This document shows positions 23,600 through 34,720 of a DNA stretch of 62,000 nucleotides, one piece after another (the stretch's first letter is position 1; every line of letters begins with the position of its first letter). Location of the stretch: NCBI GenBank assembly GCA_015680685.1, contig MNCI01037842.1, forward strand, positions 362,783 through 424,782, written 5' to 3'. Made by a program: the position numbers and the translations under genes. Below the pieces are notes generated by a model. The model worked only from the letters and a program-made list of their open reading frames with translations, searched no databases and was not told the DNA's origin. The stretch is from Gnetum montanum. Taxonomy: Eukaryota; Streptophyta; Gnetopsida; Gnetales; Gnetaceae.

Positions 23600-25520
23600 A
23601 CATTGGTGATGCAATTCCCACATATTGTGGTAGCATATGGGGTAGTGTGTGAAGCCTCAAAAACTTTCTAGCTTGACTATTATACTTTAACCATAGCTTG
23701 AGATTATTCAAAGTGTACCAGATGCCTCAAAATCCCTAAACACTACCTCATGACCTCCAAGATGCTAGAAAAAATAAGTCAAAATTTCCAACAAAAATTT
23801 CAAGCTCTATTCCACATGATAGGATCTTAGCTCCACACATTTGTTAGCATGTGGAAACAATGTGTGAGATTTTGGACAAGTTTCACTATGTCAAAATTTG
23901 CTCAAAACTTGCCTAGTGAGCTCCTTAAAGCATCAAGTAAGAAATTGGTTGAAAATTTAATTCTCAAATGCTACAAAGGCTAGGTTCTAACTGCATAAGC
24001 TAGAAACCCCAGCCCCATATGCTAGTGTGTGGGTTATTATATGGACTTCAACAAGCTCCACTCTAGCTACAAATAACATCTAGAAATGATTGTTTCCCAT
24101 CCAAAACCATGGGCACAAACATTGGTGACTCTAGAGCTTCGAAACCAAGTTGGAATAGCTTAAAAATAGTGAAAGTTTGTTCCACACACTGGCTAGCATG
24201 TGTGGCCATGTGGGAGGACTTTTGATAGGTTTCTAGTGCTTAAAATTGTCTAAAATGTGAGTAATAGATCTTGAGGAACCTAAAGTGAAAGATAAGAGAA
24301 CATTTAACATCTTTTGAGCCAATAAAAGTTAATTTTGGGCCTAACATGATGACCAAACAAGTTCCACACACTATCCAATTTGGGGGGTATTGTGTGGACT
24401 TCTAAAAATCTTTTACTTAGCATCTTCTAATATTAAAATATCTATTGTATATACACTTAATCTATTAAAAACTTAGATTAGAAGAAAACTATTTGAAAGA
24501 GCTCTATAGGCTACAATTTTAACTCCACACGATGGAAACTTAGTTTTCACACACTGACCAACATGTGAGCTAGCTTGTGGGGTATAAAAAAAATTTATCT
24601 CTTATTCAAAATAACTTCAAAATTATCATAAAAGCTACTAAACCCTAGCCATGGTTCATTAAGCCTTAAGAAATCAAAACGTAAAGTCAAAATATTCCAA
24701 AACTAATAGTGTTGAGTTTCACATGATGGCTTATTAGGCCCACACACTAGACAATGTGTGGGCTCATCATGTGAGCTCCACAAAAATGAATAGCAACATA
24801 AAAATTACATATTAATTTGATGGAGCATTCCACATGGCTTAGGATTGAAAATTTTAGTAGAAATTAGGCCTTTAAAGCAATTAGGAGCTATTTGTTAATC
24901 CAACATTCTGGGAAAACAAGTCCCACATGTTGGGCAACATGTGGAGAAATGTGTGGTAGTAGTAGGAACCTCAATGAGCTTCAAAACTTCATCAAAATAG
25001 TCTAAATACTTGCAAAATCCTTCTGACATGCCTAGAAACTACCCTAAGAACCTAAAACTATCAAAAGCTAAGTCAAAATGCCTCAAAAATTACTTGGATA
25101 GACCACACATGATGGAATGCTAGTCCCACATGTTGGCGAACATGTGGGCTTAGTGTGTGAACATTTTAGTGGTCCAAATCAAGAATTTGGAAGACCTAGG
25201 ATAAAAGAGAAAGCAAGAAAATGACCTTAAAAAGCCATAGGATGGTGATTTTAGAGCTCACATGCTACGAAGGTAGGATTCACACATTGGGTAGTGTGTG
25301 AAAATCCTCAAAGCCTCACCATTCTTGTAGTATTTTTCAAAGCACTTGAAAAAGCTAAAGATCTCTCGATATACCTATTGTGTTATCATAGGAACCTATA
25401 AAGATGTGAGAACTTTGTCAAAACTCCAAAGAACTATCAAGTGTAATCCCACATGATGGGAATCCCATCCCACATGCTGGCTAGTGTGTGAAGGAGTGTG
25501 AGGAGTTTTCATGTAGGATA
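23600..25520 (+). repeat. Degenerate repeat series of about 185 bp with hairpin cores
   Basis: A CCCACATGTTGG- or CACACACTGG-type word followed by GTGTGTG or CATGTGG recurs near 23,617, 23,832, 24,015, 24,182, 24,362, 24,556, 24,740, 24,923, 25,125, 25,281 and 25,470. Spacing ranges from 156 to 215 bp. Several copies are inverted repeats, for example CCCACATGTTGG CG AACATGTGGG near 25,125. Sequence between the cores also shows loose similarity (AAACTT, CCTAGAA, TCAAAA). No coding frame crosses the region. Confidence 0.72.
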
Positions 25521-27270
25521 TACCATGTTAAAAATTATTCATAAGTTGACCAATAAGCTCCATAAATCTTGAGATGGATTAATAGAAAAAAACATGACCT
25601 TCACAAGCTAGGAAAACTAATTTTCCTTCTTTTTACAATATTTTCACATATTTTAGCATTATTTGGCCTTTATTCCACCTTATTGTATCCTAATCTACTT
25701 TTTATAGCTTTAGCCCACCATGTTTTGGCCTCAATTAAGCCTAATTTTACCTCATTCTACCCCATGTTGACCTGATTTGACTATTCCATGCTTGATTATT
25801 ACAAATATTTATGTAATATTTTAACATTGTTTAACAAATGTATCATGAAAATGCCACTTGATGTTCTTAGGTTGACATGCAGGCTTAAGCTATGAAGATG
25901 AGGAAGTAATTTGACTAGCTTTTGAGCCGAACTAGATCCTTGTGATGATTTTGTTTGACTAAGCTACCTCTTGAATGTCTAAACTGACAACTTGTAAGTC
26001 TTTGGCCATATAGCCTTAATGGTTTTGAATGACCCAACCACTCTTAACCTTGAAACTAGAAGCATCACAAAGAGTTCCTCAGTTGAATTCCCATCTCCAA
26101 CCACAATAGTGAGGAGAAAATATTAAAAACCAAGTTCCTCATTAGAACCTTGACTCCCTCAAGGCATCATCAATTTCCTACATGTTTATTTTCTATGCTT
26201 CCAATCTTTATTTATAGGTTTGAATAAGCACAAATCACATTGACAACTCCTATGGCCTATAACAAGCAACCATGCACAACCTCATATCTCTTTTTGGCAT
26301 CTCAAAACACTGCAAACTCTATCTAAATAAGGAAGGAATTAAATAAAGTTCTCATGTTCTACCAATTGTAAAATATACTAGTCTGTATCTACTTATAACC
26401 ATATGTAGCTTGTTGTAAACATATGTATTCTTTGACTTGTTTAATTGTACTCTTGGATTTGTGATTACAAGGTGAATTTTGAAGTCATAACAAGGGTGCA
26501 ACTCATCATAGCAGTGAGCTACCACATGACCTCAATGCATGAGATTTAGATAGCTTGTCGAATATTTTCAAGACTATTTTCCTCACATCACTTCCATTAC
26601 TCTCTTGAGCCATAATCCCATAACCAAAATTACAACCTTTCTGACCCTTATTGACAATGAAGATTCATGTTTAACATTCATGCATCATGGTTATATTACA
26701 TCTCCTTTGACATACTTCCCCATCAAGTTCATTGAATGTAATACATGTCATTCAATGAGAAAACAAAAAAAAATTGGCCTTGGCAATGAAACCCAATGAA
26801 GGTTTCATCCCCAAGAAAAAGGAAGTAAATTGCTAAGAAATCCAAGAGGTCAATGAATCCTAAAAGCCAAATCAATGGCTTCAACTATAAAAATGGAAGA
26901 GCCCACTGGCCAAATAAGCCCAAGAGTGGAGCACTAGTTCCTCTAACACATTATTGAGTAACTAGTCATTCAAGCACAAAGTATGAAGACTTCTTTGATT
27001 AGCAAGCATGTCACTACTATACCATAGTTATGATGTCATCATTTGAAATTCTTTGTTAACCCATGTGATCATTTCATAATAACCAACATAACCCTTTATC
27101 TCCTCTCAAGCTTGTAACACCCTAATCATGACCATATCTCATTGTCACAAGTACTTCTAGGCATGGTCAATAGCTACAAAATCAAGTGTGAGAAGAAGCA
27201 TTGGTGATGAACCTAAAATGGTGGTTTTCATTGTTCGTTAATGTCTCTTGGATCAATCCTATAAACATCT
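25520..27270. other. Non-coding 3' part of element B
   Basis: I found no RT, RNase H or integrase motif on either strand and no frame longer than about 70 codons with a recognisable pattern. A Lys-rich open stretch near 26,605-26,800 is not recognisable. Confidence 0.5.
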
Positions 27271-27271
27271 C

Positions 27272-27285
27272 TAAAGAGGAACCAG
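27272..27285 (+). other. Polypurine tract of element B
   Basis: TAAAGAGGAACCAG, rich in purines, directly precedes the TGAAG start of the 3' LTR. Confidence 0.55.
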
Positions 27286-28532
27286 TGAAGAACCTCAAAG
27301 AAAATGCATGTTCTAGCTTAAAAGCCCATAACCCAAAATTCTTTTTATGATTTTGTGAAAATATAAAGGTAGATAAAACTACCTTTTTCTCCTAAAAAAT
27401 TATTCATTATTACCTTGTATTGATGGAATTTAGGGTAATTTTCAATGTAAAGATTAATATCTACAACTCACACACTATAGATCTCATGCATCCAAGCTTG
27501 TAGAGGCTAAAAACATCCTTCACAATTTATCACTGCTATGTATCCCAACTTGTGGAAGCCAAAAAAATATTCCATAGGCTACAAATTTCTTGTACTCTAG
27601 GTTGTGAGGATTGAGAATGCTTTGCAAACTATAAAATTTATCATGTTCAGCTCACACACTAATCATTACATCCCCACACACTGGGCAACCGATATAGACA
27701 GCATGTAGGATTTGGGCTTTAAGCCTACACACTAGGCAACCTACAGAGATAGCATGTAGGATTTGCACTTTAAGCTCACACACTAGGCATCCTAGTTCCA
27801 CACACTAGGTAGTGTGTGGGGGCAGTGTATGGGATAAGAAATCAACTAAAATTGCTCACACACTACCAAGAAAGTATCCAAAACAGTTGTAGAATTTGCT
27901 TGAAACCTATCAGCAATCATGGTAGAATTAATCAGCAAAAAATCAAGATCTTATAGCCTATTTAAGCAAAATTTTGATTCATTGATAGACTTGTGGATCA
28001 TTTTTGCATTGATAGAACTTGAGCTTTTGGAGCACTATAGGCAACCAAAAAAATCCACAACTATTCCTCCCTAGCATAGACCATCCAAAATAGAAAAATC
28101 TTGTGGCAAGCAAAATCTAAGAGCAGATTCATTAGAAAAGAACAAGTGTAGATCCTGTGGTAGCATTTATTCTACTAACTACATCAAACATCAAAGATAT
28201 TTTTGTATTCTCATGTTTTTATAGACCATAATCTATATTTCTTATACCTTTTCTTTTATAATGAAATAATACAAAGTTAAAATTTTCTTTGTTTTGCTAC
28301 ATTGTTTCATTCATTTCTTTGCTCTCATTCTTGGATTTGGCTCTTGAACAATTATTGCATACAGTTTTCATCTTTATTTTCTAATTTCAATAATCAATAT
28401 CTAAGTCCCTGGGTGATCAACAAGACTATCCAAAGTGCTCTAGATTCTTTTTCAAGGCTTGTAAATATGTAAGCAAAACTATTCCACGCTGGAATTTTTG
28501 GATCTCTAGCACTAAATTTTTTAGGTGCTACA
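27286..28532 (+). repeat. 3' LTR of element B
   Basis: It starts TGAAGAACCTCAAAG and ends GGTGCTACA. It is about 70 bp longer than the 5' copy, largely because of an internal duplication at 27,670-27,780. It contains the perfect inverted repeat CACACACTA GG TAGTGTGTG near 27,800-27,820. Confidence 0.87.
27670..27780 (+). repeat. About 54-bp duplication inside B's 3' LTR
   Basis: The block from ACACACTGGGCAACC through CATGTAGGATTTG to CTTTAAGC occurs twice in tandem. The 5' LTR has a single worn copy near 17,560-17,630. Confidence 0.75.
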
Positions 28533-29150
28533 ATATTGAATTTTGAGACCTTAACAATGTCACTCTTAAGAATGACTTTCCTTTTTCTAACATTCATTAT
28601 GTTATTAATACTACATCTAGTAATGTTCTTCAATCCTTCATGGATGGGTTTTCTAGTTGCAACCAAATCCTAATAAATCCATAGCACTAGCAATATCCCA
28701 CTTTCATAACTCCTTGAGAAATATTTTGCTACATAAAAATTCTCTTTTGACTTAAGAATGCTAGATCAACTTATCAATGAAGTATGACTTTTATCTTTAA
28801 TGACATGATGTTCAAAGTAGTTAGCAATTATTTTGACAATTTAACCATTAAATCAACCTTAGCAACTAATCATGCTTCTAAGTTAGATAAAGTTCTAACT
28901 TATTGTGGCAAGTTTAACCTTCATATCAATCCTAATAAATGCATTTTTAGGATAATCATGGAAAATATTCTAGGTTATCTTGTTTCTTAAGATGGTATAG
29001 TTATTTACCCTAATAAGGTTAAAGCTATTCTAGATCTCTCACCACCTAAAAACATTCAAGATATGCATATTATATAAGGTTATCTTTAATAAATCTACTA
29101 CTTAATTTTCAATTTCACTAATCTCCTTCATCCCTTAACTCACATGCTCC
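28533..29150 (+). pseudogene. Reverse transcriptase remainder of element A
   Basis: The domain resumes after element B with LNNVTLKNDFPFSNI and SFMDGFSS.NQI (Asp codon at 28,643-28,645), the catalytic FMDGFSGYNQI motif of plant gypsy RT. The second catalytic motif, normally YVDD, reads YFDN at 28,829-28,840, so the second Asp is lost. Downstream follow LTYCGKFNLHINPNKCIF and ILGYLVS, typical of the palm and thumb. About 28,650-28,780 is shifted in frame. Confidence 0.87.
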
Positions 29151-30060
29151 TAAATCCACTTATTTCATGTGGGATGAGGAGTGCTAAAAGGCCTTTCACT
29201 CCATCAAATAAGCTTTAACCACTCTCTTCATTCTTCATCCTCTATAATTTAATCAATATTTCTACCCATATCTTTCAATATTTAACCACTTCATACCTAT
29301 CATGATTTCTTAAGGATGAGAAGATGGATTTGAAATTCATGTTTACTTCCTTTCTTTGAGCACATAGTTCCTTCAAATCTAATGTATTTTGTGTTCTTAT
29401 TCTTTCTATCTATCAAGTTCTCTAGCAAGCTTACAAGCTTGATATCCCTTATAGCAATATTGTAGATAAATATAAGGCTCTAATATGAGGTTTCTTAGTA
29501 GCCTTATAAAATCAAGTTCAAACTATTACTGTCTATGATGACTCTTAGCTTATCATAAATCAAGTTAATGATGACAATGATTGGAAGGATTCTCATTTAG
29601 TTTCTTACCTACAAATGTCTAAGGAACTTATTTTTTTTCTTCATTACTCATACTTTAAGACATATTCTATGTTCCAAAAATATGCTAGTTGATGCATTGG
29701 TAATATTTTCCATCTATGGTGATCCCTTAGCTATGCAATATCAACTTTTCTAATTAATCTACCTAACACCTATCATGCAATCTCCTAATATATTGTTAAG
29801 ATCTATTAATACTGAAGATGATAATAAGTAATACACTGATCTTTTTCATTACCTCAAAACTCAAAAAACTCCTATTCATCTTACCCTTGCTTAAAAGGTT
29901 GCTTTGTGTAAATGTAGTTGACATTTTCAATTAGTAAATCCTTATATTTTTGTTCAATTTCTTCTATAGTTGTTCTTCTACATTGTCTTAGTTCTACAAA
30001 GTCTATGATAGTTTTAGATAGTCTTGAAGAGTTTAAGATAGTTCTACATAGTCTAAGGAG
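29150..30060 (+). pseudogene. RT connection and RNase H relic of element A
   Basis: WDEEC.KAFHSIK.ALTT near 29,175 is the WD..CQ.AF..LK segment after the RT thumb. Near 29,540-29,620 DS.LIINQVNDD and WKDSHLVSYLQM match the DSQLIINQV...K...L..Y pattern of RNase H in Tat-type elements, and MLVDALVIFS near 29,685 corresponds to the ADALA..A end. RNase H removes the RNA template during reverse transcription. Stops and shifts abolish function. Confidence 0.7.
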
Positions 30061-31310
30061 TTTTTTATGAATAGTTAGCTTTACACAGCCTAGTCCCTTG
30101 AATCATTTCTTTAGGCTATTGGTGGCCAACCTTAGCCAAAGATCCTTATCATCTAGTTATGATGTGTGATACTTTCCAAAGGCATGGCTCTCTTACTTAT
30201 ATTTCTTAATAGGAGCTCAACATATTTCATATCATACGGCCCTTTCAAAAATGAGATTTAGATCTTATTGGTTCTATTAGCCATCTTTCATCTATTTGGT
30301 ACTAATTTATTTTAACTGTTATAAAACACTTCACTAAGTAGGTAGAAGTTATTTCTTTACATTCCACCAAGTTCATAACTCGCTTCAACATACCTCTTCA
30401 ATTTGTAACTATTAATGGACCTTAGTTTAGAAGTAAGGAGATAACTAATGTTTGTTTCATATACTATGTCACTCAATCCTTTTCATCATGCTACTAACCT
30501 TAGTCTAATGGTCAGGTTGAGTCCACTAATAAAACTCTCATTCACTTTCTTCATGCCATCGTCAATAAAGCCCAATGCAATTAGTACATATAGCTATCCT
30601 ATGCACTTTGGGTCTATCATCCTACTTTCCATACAACTACTATTCATACTCCATACTTTTTATCCTATGGTTCTAAGGCAATCTTACCAATTGAACTTCA
30701 TATTCCATCTCTTTATGTTGCTCTGCATAATTGGTATTTAGATCAAGATAATAACATGTGATGCATTTAATTGGGTATTTTTGAAGAACTTTAGCAAGCT
30801 ACTCTTGACCACTTACATGACAATTTTATTTTCTACCCTTTCTTTGAACTTGAGAGATACCAAGTTCTCTTCCAACTATCAAGATTCTTTTTCTAGTGCT
30901 TTAGTCTCTACAAGAATGGTACCTACATTGTGTTTGATATGGAAGGACATTAGTTTCTAAATCCTATTAATAGAGGCTTTTTCAAGTACTACTACATATA
31001 GTCAAACTATAGCATTGAACCTACTGACTATTTGAGACTAAATGAGTGTTCTCTCAATGATAGTTTTCTTTTATCAACTTTCTCTACTACAATGGGATAT
31101 ATACTACATTAGGATAATAGGTTTACTCTAAACCCTATTTTTCTTAAATCATTTTAAATCTACATACCCCCTCTCTATCTCATATTCTACTATTTTTGTA
31201 GTTCTTTTCTACATATTTTTCTATGTTATTTATCATGTTTCACTTTATGTACTTAGCATAATCATCGAGGTTTTTGAGTAACTTGATATCACATTGTTTC
31301 ATGTGAGGGT
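30060..31310 (+). pseudogene. Integrase relic of element A
   Basis: Near 30,115 the frame reads WWPTLAKDPYHLVMMCDTFQ, the C-terminal part of the zinc-binding HHCC domain. DLDLIGSI near 30,260 holds the first catalytic Asp. At the second catalytic position TINGP.F replaces T-D-N-G-P. SNGQVESTNKTL near 30,505 keeps the catalytic Glu. YALWVYHPTFHTTT and SYGSKAILPIELHIPSL follow, exactly as in plant gypsy integrases, and a C-terminal region runs to about 31,310. Without the second Asp the enzyme could not act. Confidence 0.85.
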
Positions 31311-32145
31311 GTGATTAAGTGTATTTTTGAGTGGGATAGGGAGGGGTTACTTCAATTTTATATATATATATATATATATATGACATTCTTTTTGGCCATA
31401 TCATGTGTAGGATTTATCCATGTTGCACTTCTATGACACGGCAACTTCCTCATGATAGGTGTATGAATAATATCCTCTTTTCTCCCCTTCCATATTTGAT
31501 CTACGATATTTGTATCCTATTATTTATGCTCACATGTACTATATTTCTCTCTTCTTTCTCTCATCCTCTCTCTTCATCTACTTCCATGCCTCTCTATATT
31601 CAACATTAGTAAGCCTCAACAAGTATCTCTTTCCCAATGTAATGAGGGGGTACTAAGTATAGTCTAACATACATAGTGTAAAATCTACATATGAGTGAGG
31701 TGAGGAAGAGGTCAACTTTAGGGATCTAGTTGTGTTTTACTTCTGCAACATAGAATCTCACTATTGATGTATTAGTGATGTCCCTAACATGCTTTCCCTA
31801 TGCTTTATTACTATTTCTTTTTTCTTTTTGTTATCCTTATTTCTTTCTCTCTCCCTTTCTCTTTGCATATTCTACATTAGTGAGGCCATATGAGTATCTC
31901 TACTTTACTCCAATGATGAGATTAAGAAAATTTAGTGGGTTAGTAAGCATTTATTTGCATTCCATGTGTGGTTCATGTGATCTATCCCTGCTTCATTTCT
32001 CTGGCATATCACTCCACTATAGCTGTATAGATGATGTTCTATAATTTCTTCCCATTTATCCTAATTTGTTTAATCCTCTTGCATGTACCTACTAGCTTGT
32101 GTCTTTTCTTAATCTACTTTCCTTCAAATCTTTTGCAATATCCAT
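31310..32145 (+). repeat. 3' untranslated region of element A with a two-copy repeat of about 275 bp
   Basis: The block from CATGTGTAGGATTTATCC through CATTAGTAAGCC..AGTATCTCT to CCAATG..ATGAG (about 31,400-31,660) has a diverged second version at about 31,860-32,060, with the landmark CATTAGTGAGGCC..GAGTATCTCT at 31,882. Pyrimidine-rich sequence lies between. Tandem repeats in this position are a known feature of Tat-lineage elements. No gene is present. Confidence 0.5.
31358..31381. repeat. (TA)n microsatellite
   Basis: A run of about twelve TA units lies just after the end of A's integrase frame. Confidence 0.95.
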
Positions 32146-32158
32146 TAAGAAAGGATAA
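32146..32158 (+). other. Polypurine tract of element A
   Basis: TAAGAAAGGATAA directly abuts the TGTTACACC start of the 3' LTR. Confidence 0.65.
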
Positions 32159-33542
32159 TGTTACACCCACTTTGGCTTTTTCTGCATAATTCAGAGTCTT
32201 GGGCATATCCTATGACCTTTTTTTTAGCATTAAAACCATCTTTAGCAATCCAAATTCAACCACCTACATCATCTATAAGATAGTTTTTAAGGCTTTTTTT
32301 AACATGATTTTCACATCATCAATAGTATTCTTTCAACTCTTCCAATCTTAACATCTGACATTAGTTCTAGCATTGATTCTATTTCAAACCTTTGATGTCC
32401 AGTGTCAATCCCACTTTGGACATTTGACCTTAATCTTTTCTTTTTCAACATAGCAACTCTTTGATATCTGATGTGAGATCTAGCATCAATCCTACATTCG
32501 ATGTCTGATATCAATCTTCACATCTACATGTCAATTCTCCTATCCAAAAGCTTCTAGAACCTTTTATAATATTTCATGGGCTCTAATGCGTCATTTCTTC
32601 ATAATCCACAATGTATATTTGACCTATAAATAGGAGGATACCCATAAATAGAAAGGTTTTAGCTTCTTAAACTTTTAGTTGATGCTTTTAGCTAAAACTT
32701 TCTATAATCTTTAGATTTCTTTCTTTGCTAATCAACACAATTAACATTATTTTTTATCAGGAATTTGAAAACCCTCTTCCAAAGGTTGTGTCCTTTTGTG
32801 AAATAACTACTCTTTTTCTCTCTCTCCTCCTAATGCAATGTATTCTCTTCATGTTGTCATCATGACACATAGAGAAATCACTCAAAATTAGAACATACTA
32901 ATCTAATCCTTCCTTATGCTCTATCAACCATTGAATCTACTATTGTTCCTATCATATCTACATTAGGTGAATACATCAAAGAAGAAATGGGGTAACATAG
33001 CTTCTCATCATATGCCTCTAATCCCTAATATACCTCTTGAAATATTTTTAGTAAGTTTTTATTCCTTTTATTTGCTTTGTAATCTAGATCAATCCCTTTT
33101 CATTTTTTTTATTTACAAATTTCATCTAGATCTATTTCAAATATCTTTCTATTGTTTACCTCTTAGGTCTAGCTTTTTCTAAATGTGTCTAATTCTAAAA
33201 TATTTTCTATTACTAGCTACATATATGCTCATTTTTCTTTTTTATATTGTACACCACTATGTTTCATTTTTCTTTGTATTATATGTGTTTCTCTGCTTAT
33301 TTTCTACAATTTATTCCATGCATATACATTTTTCTTTTTTCTTAATACCTACTAACATTTGACAAAAATGTTCTACTCAAATTATTATATTTTATTACAA
33401 GATCTATAAGCTCCCTTTTGATTTAAGGGAAAATAGTTGAAAAAATAGTTTTCCTAAGCCCTTTCATAGCCACAGAATTTCTTAGCTTAAATTCATGTTA
33501 TGTTATGTTGAATCTCAGTGTTATGATGATTCTTACACAACA
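32159..33542 (+). repeat. 3' LTR of element A
   Basis: It aligns end to end with 8,922-10,316, starts TGTTACA and ends ACACAACA. Divergence from the 5' copy is high (about a quarter of bases in the stretch I compared by eye). Confidence 0.87.
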
Positions 33543-33723
33543 TCAAGGATTTGAAGTTTCTCATTGTTGATGCTACTACATGATTTACGTATATCCATCT
33601 CCAAGATAATATACTTTGCTAGGGTAAGGAGTCCTTTTAGGATTAAAAGTCATCCTAGCTTATATCATTTTACCAATCATGTGAGCTATGACTAGGTAGT
33701 ACTATGATTCATGAGGATCTATA

Positions 33724-34720
33724 CATTACTTATAAGGACCCTTATCACTAGAGGATGAAGAAGCCTCATCTAGATCTTCTTTGATGCTCTTGGAGTATGA
33801 TAACTTGTCTTTACTCTTGTTTTTATGCTTCTTTCTATATATGAGTGGCATAATAGCTTTAATAGCAACTTCAACCACCTTAACCTCAATGTCCTTGAGG
33901 ATGATCATCATATTTTTATCCATAACATTTTAAATCTAGTCCACCTAGTGGGCTAATTCTATCAAGTCCTTCTCAGTTTAAACTTGATATTGTGCCAAGG
34001 CCTTAATTACAATGGGAGGTTTATCTATACCTTTACTTTTTTCACCTTCCTTTGACACATAGTTATGTGATTGTACTCCTCAATTGATTACCATTTTCAC
34101 CATATCTTCCATTCTTCAAATGGTGTCTAGGAGTACTTTGATTTGGTCCATATACTTTTTACAAACTTGGCCCATCATGTATACGTCTACATGCTGCCTT
34201 GTTTCCTACTAAAGAACTTCCATGATGGACATCAATTGTTCTCTTTGGCTAAATTTATGGTTTGATAGCGATGAGTAATCTTCATGTATCTCTTCATGAC
34301 AATGTCCAAGGATTCCTAGGCTCCTTGTCTTCGTCCAACCATCTTCTTCTATATGTTTAAAATATGGGCATTGGTTTGAAATTTGGCATAGAAGACTTTG
34401 ACCATATCTGGCCAATGATGAAATGACTTAAAAGATAAATATTTTTACTAGGTTTCTACATGGTCAATAAAGTTGTAAGGAAATAACTGTAACTTCTACC
34501 AATCACTCATGATTTGATAGGAGTCCTACCAGTTTTGGACCAATTGGATTTATGATACAATTTGTAGTATGATGTCACCATAAGCTTTGAAGACAATGTT
34601 GAGTGGATTTCCAAGAAAACTCATATATATCATTGTATTTAAGAAATATAAAAGATATTATAATACATATAATACAAGAAACACTCGTGTTGCCATGATG
34701 AGAGATAAAGATAATATTTA
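33724..34720 (-). pseudogene. Gag-like relic on the minus strand
   Basis: Reading from 34,720 downwards, a worn frame gives FLGNPLNIVFKAYGDI, DW.KLQLFPYNFIDHVE, SFHHWPDMVKVFYAKFQTN and, after a shift, ESLDIVMKRYMKITHRYQ. This resembles the Gag core layout: an LPYNFI..WE segment, F...F, then an ESLD repeat. The C-terminal 65 residues (33,923-33,726) are Lys-rich and end in a run of Ser, which may be a nucleic-acid-binding tail. It is not contiguous with any element I could delimit. Confidence 0.42.

Larger units (their letters stand above)
17176..28532 (+). mobile_element. Element B: gag-protease-only LTR retrotransposon nested in A's RT gene
   Basis: LTRs at 17,176-18,349 and 27,286-28,532 enclose a primer site, a 33-bp array, gag and protease, a 32-bp array, a hairpin-repeat region and a polypurine tract. 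Flanking pentamers GTATT and ATATT differ by one transition, supporting a true target duplication. No RT, RNase H or integrase motif was found in the 4.5 kb after the protease. Total length is 11,357 bp. B is therefore probably non-autonomous. Confidence 0.87.
8922..33542 (+). mobile_element. Element A: Tat/Ogre-like Ty3/gypsy retrotransposon, split by nested element B
   Basis: Two direct repeats (8,922-10,316 and 32,159-33,542) begin TGTT and end AACA, are 1,395 and 1,384 bp long, and flank gag, protease, RT, RNase H and integrase in Ty3/gypsy order on the plus strand. A primer-site-like sequence follows the left repeat and a purine tract precedes the right one. Total span is 24.6 kb, of which 11.4 kb is element B. 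Flanking pentamers are CTAAG and TCAAG, only three of five identical, so the target duplication is weak. The RNase H motif DS.LIINQV and the style of the integrase support the Tat lineage. Confidence 0.85.

Noticed and set aside
8917-33547. Clear target-site duplication of element A
   Set aside because: CTAAG and TCAAG share only three of five bases, so it is treated as weak support and not as proof.
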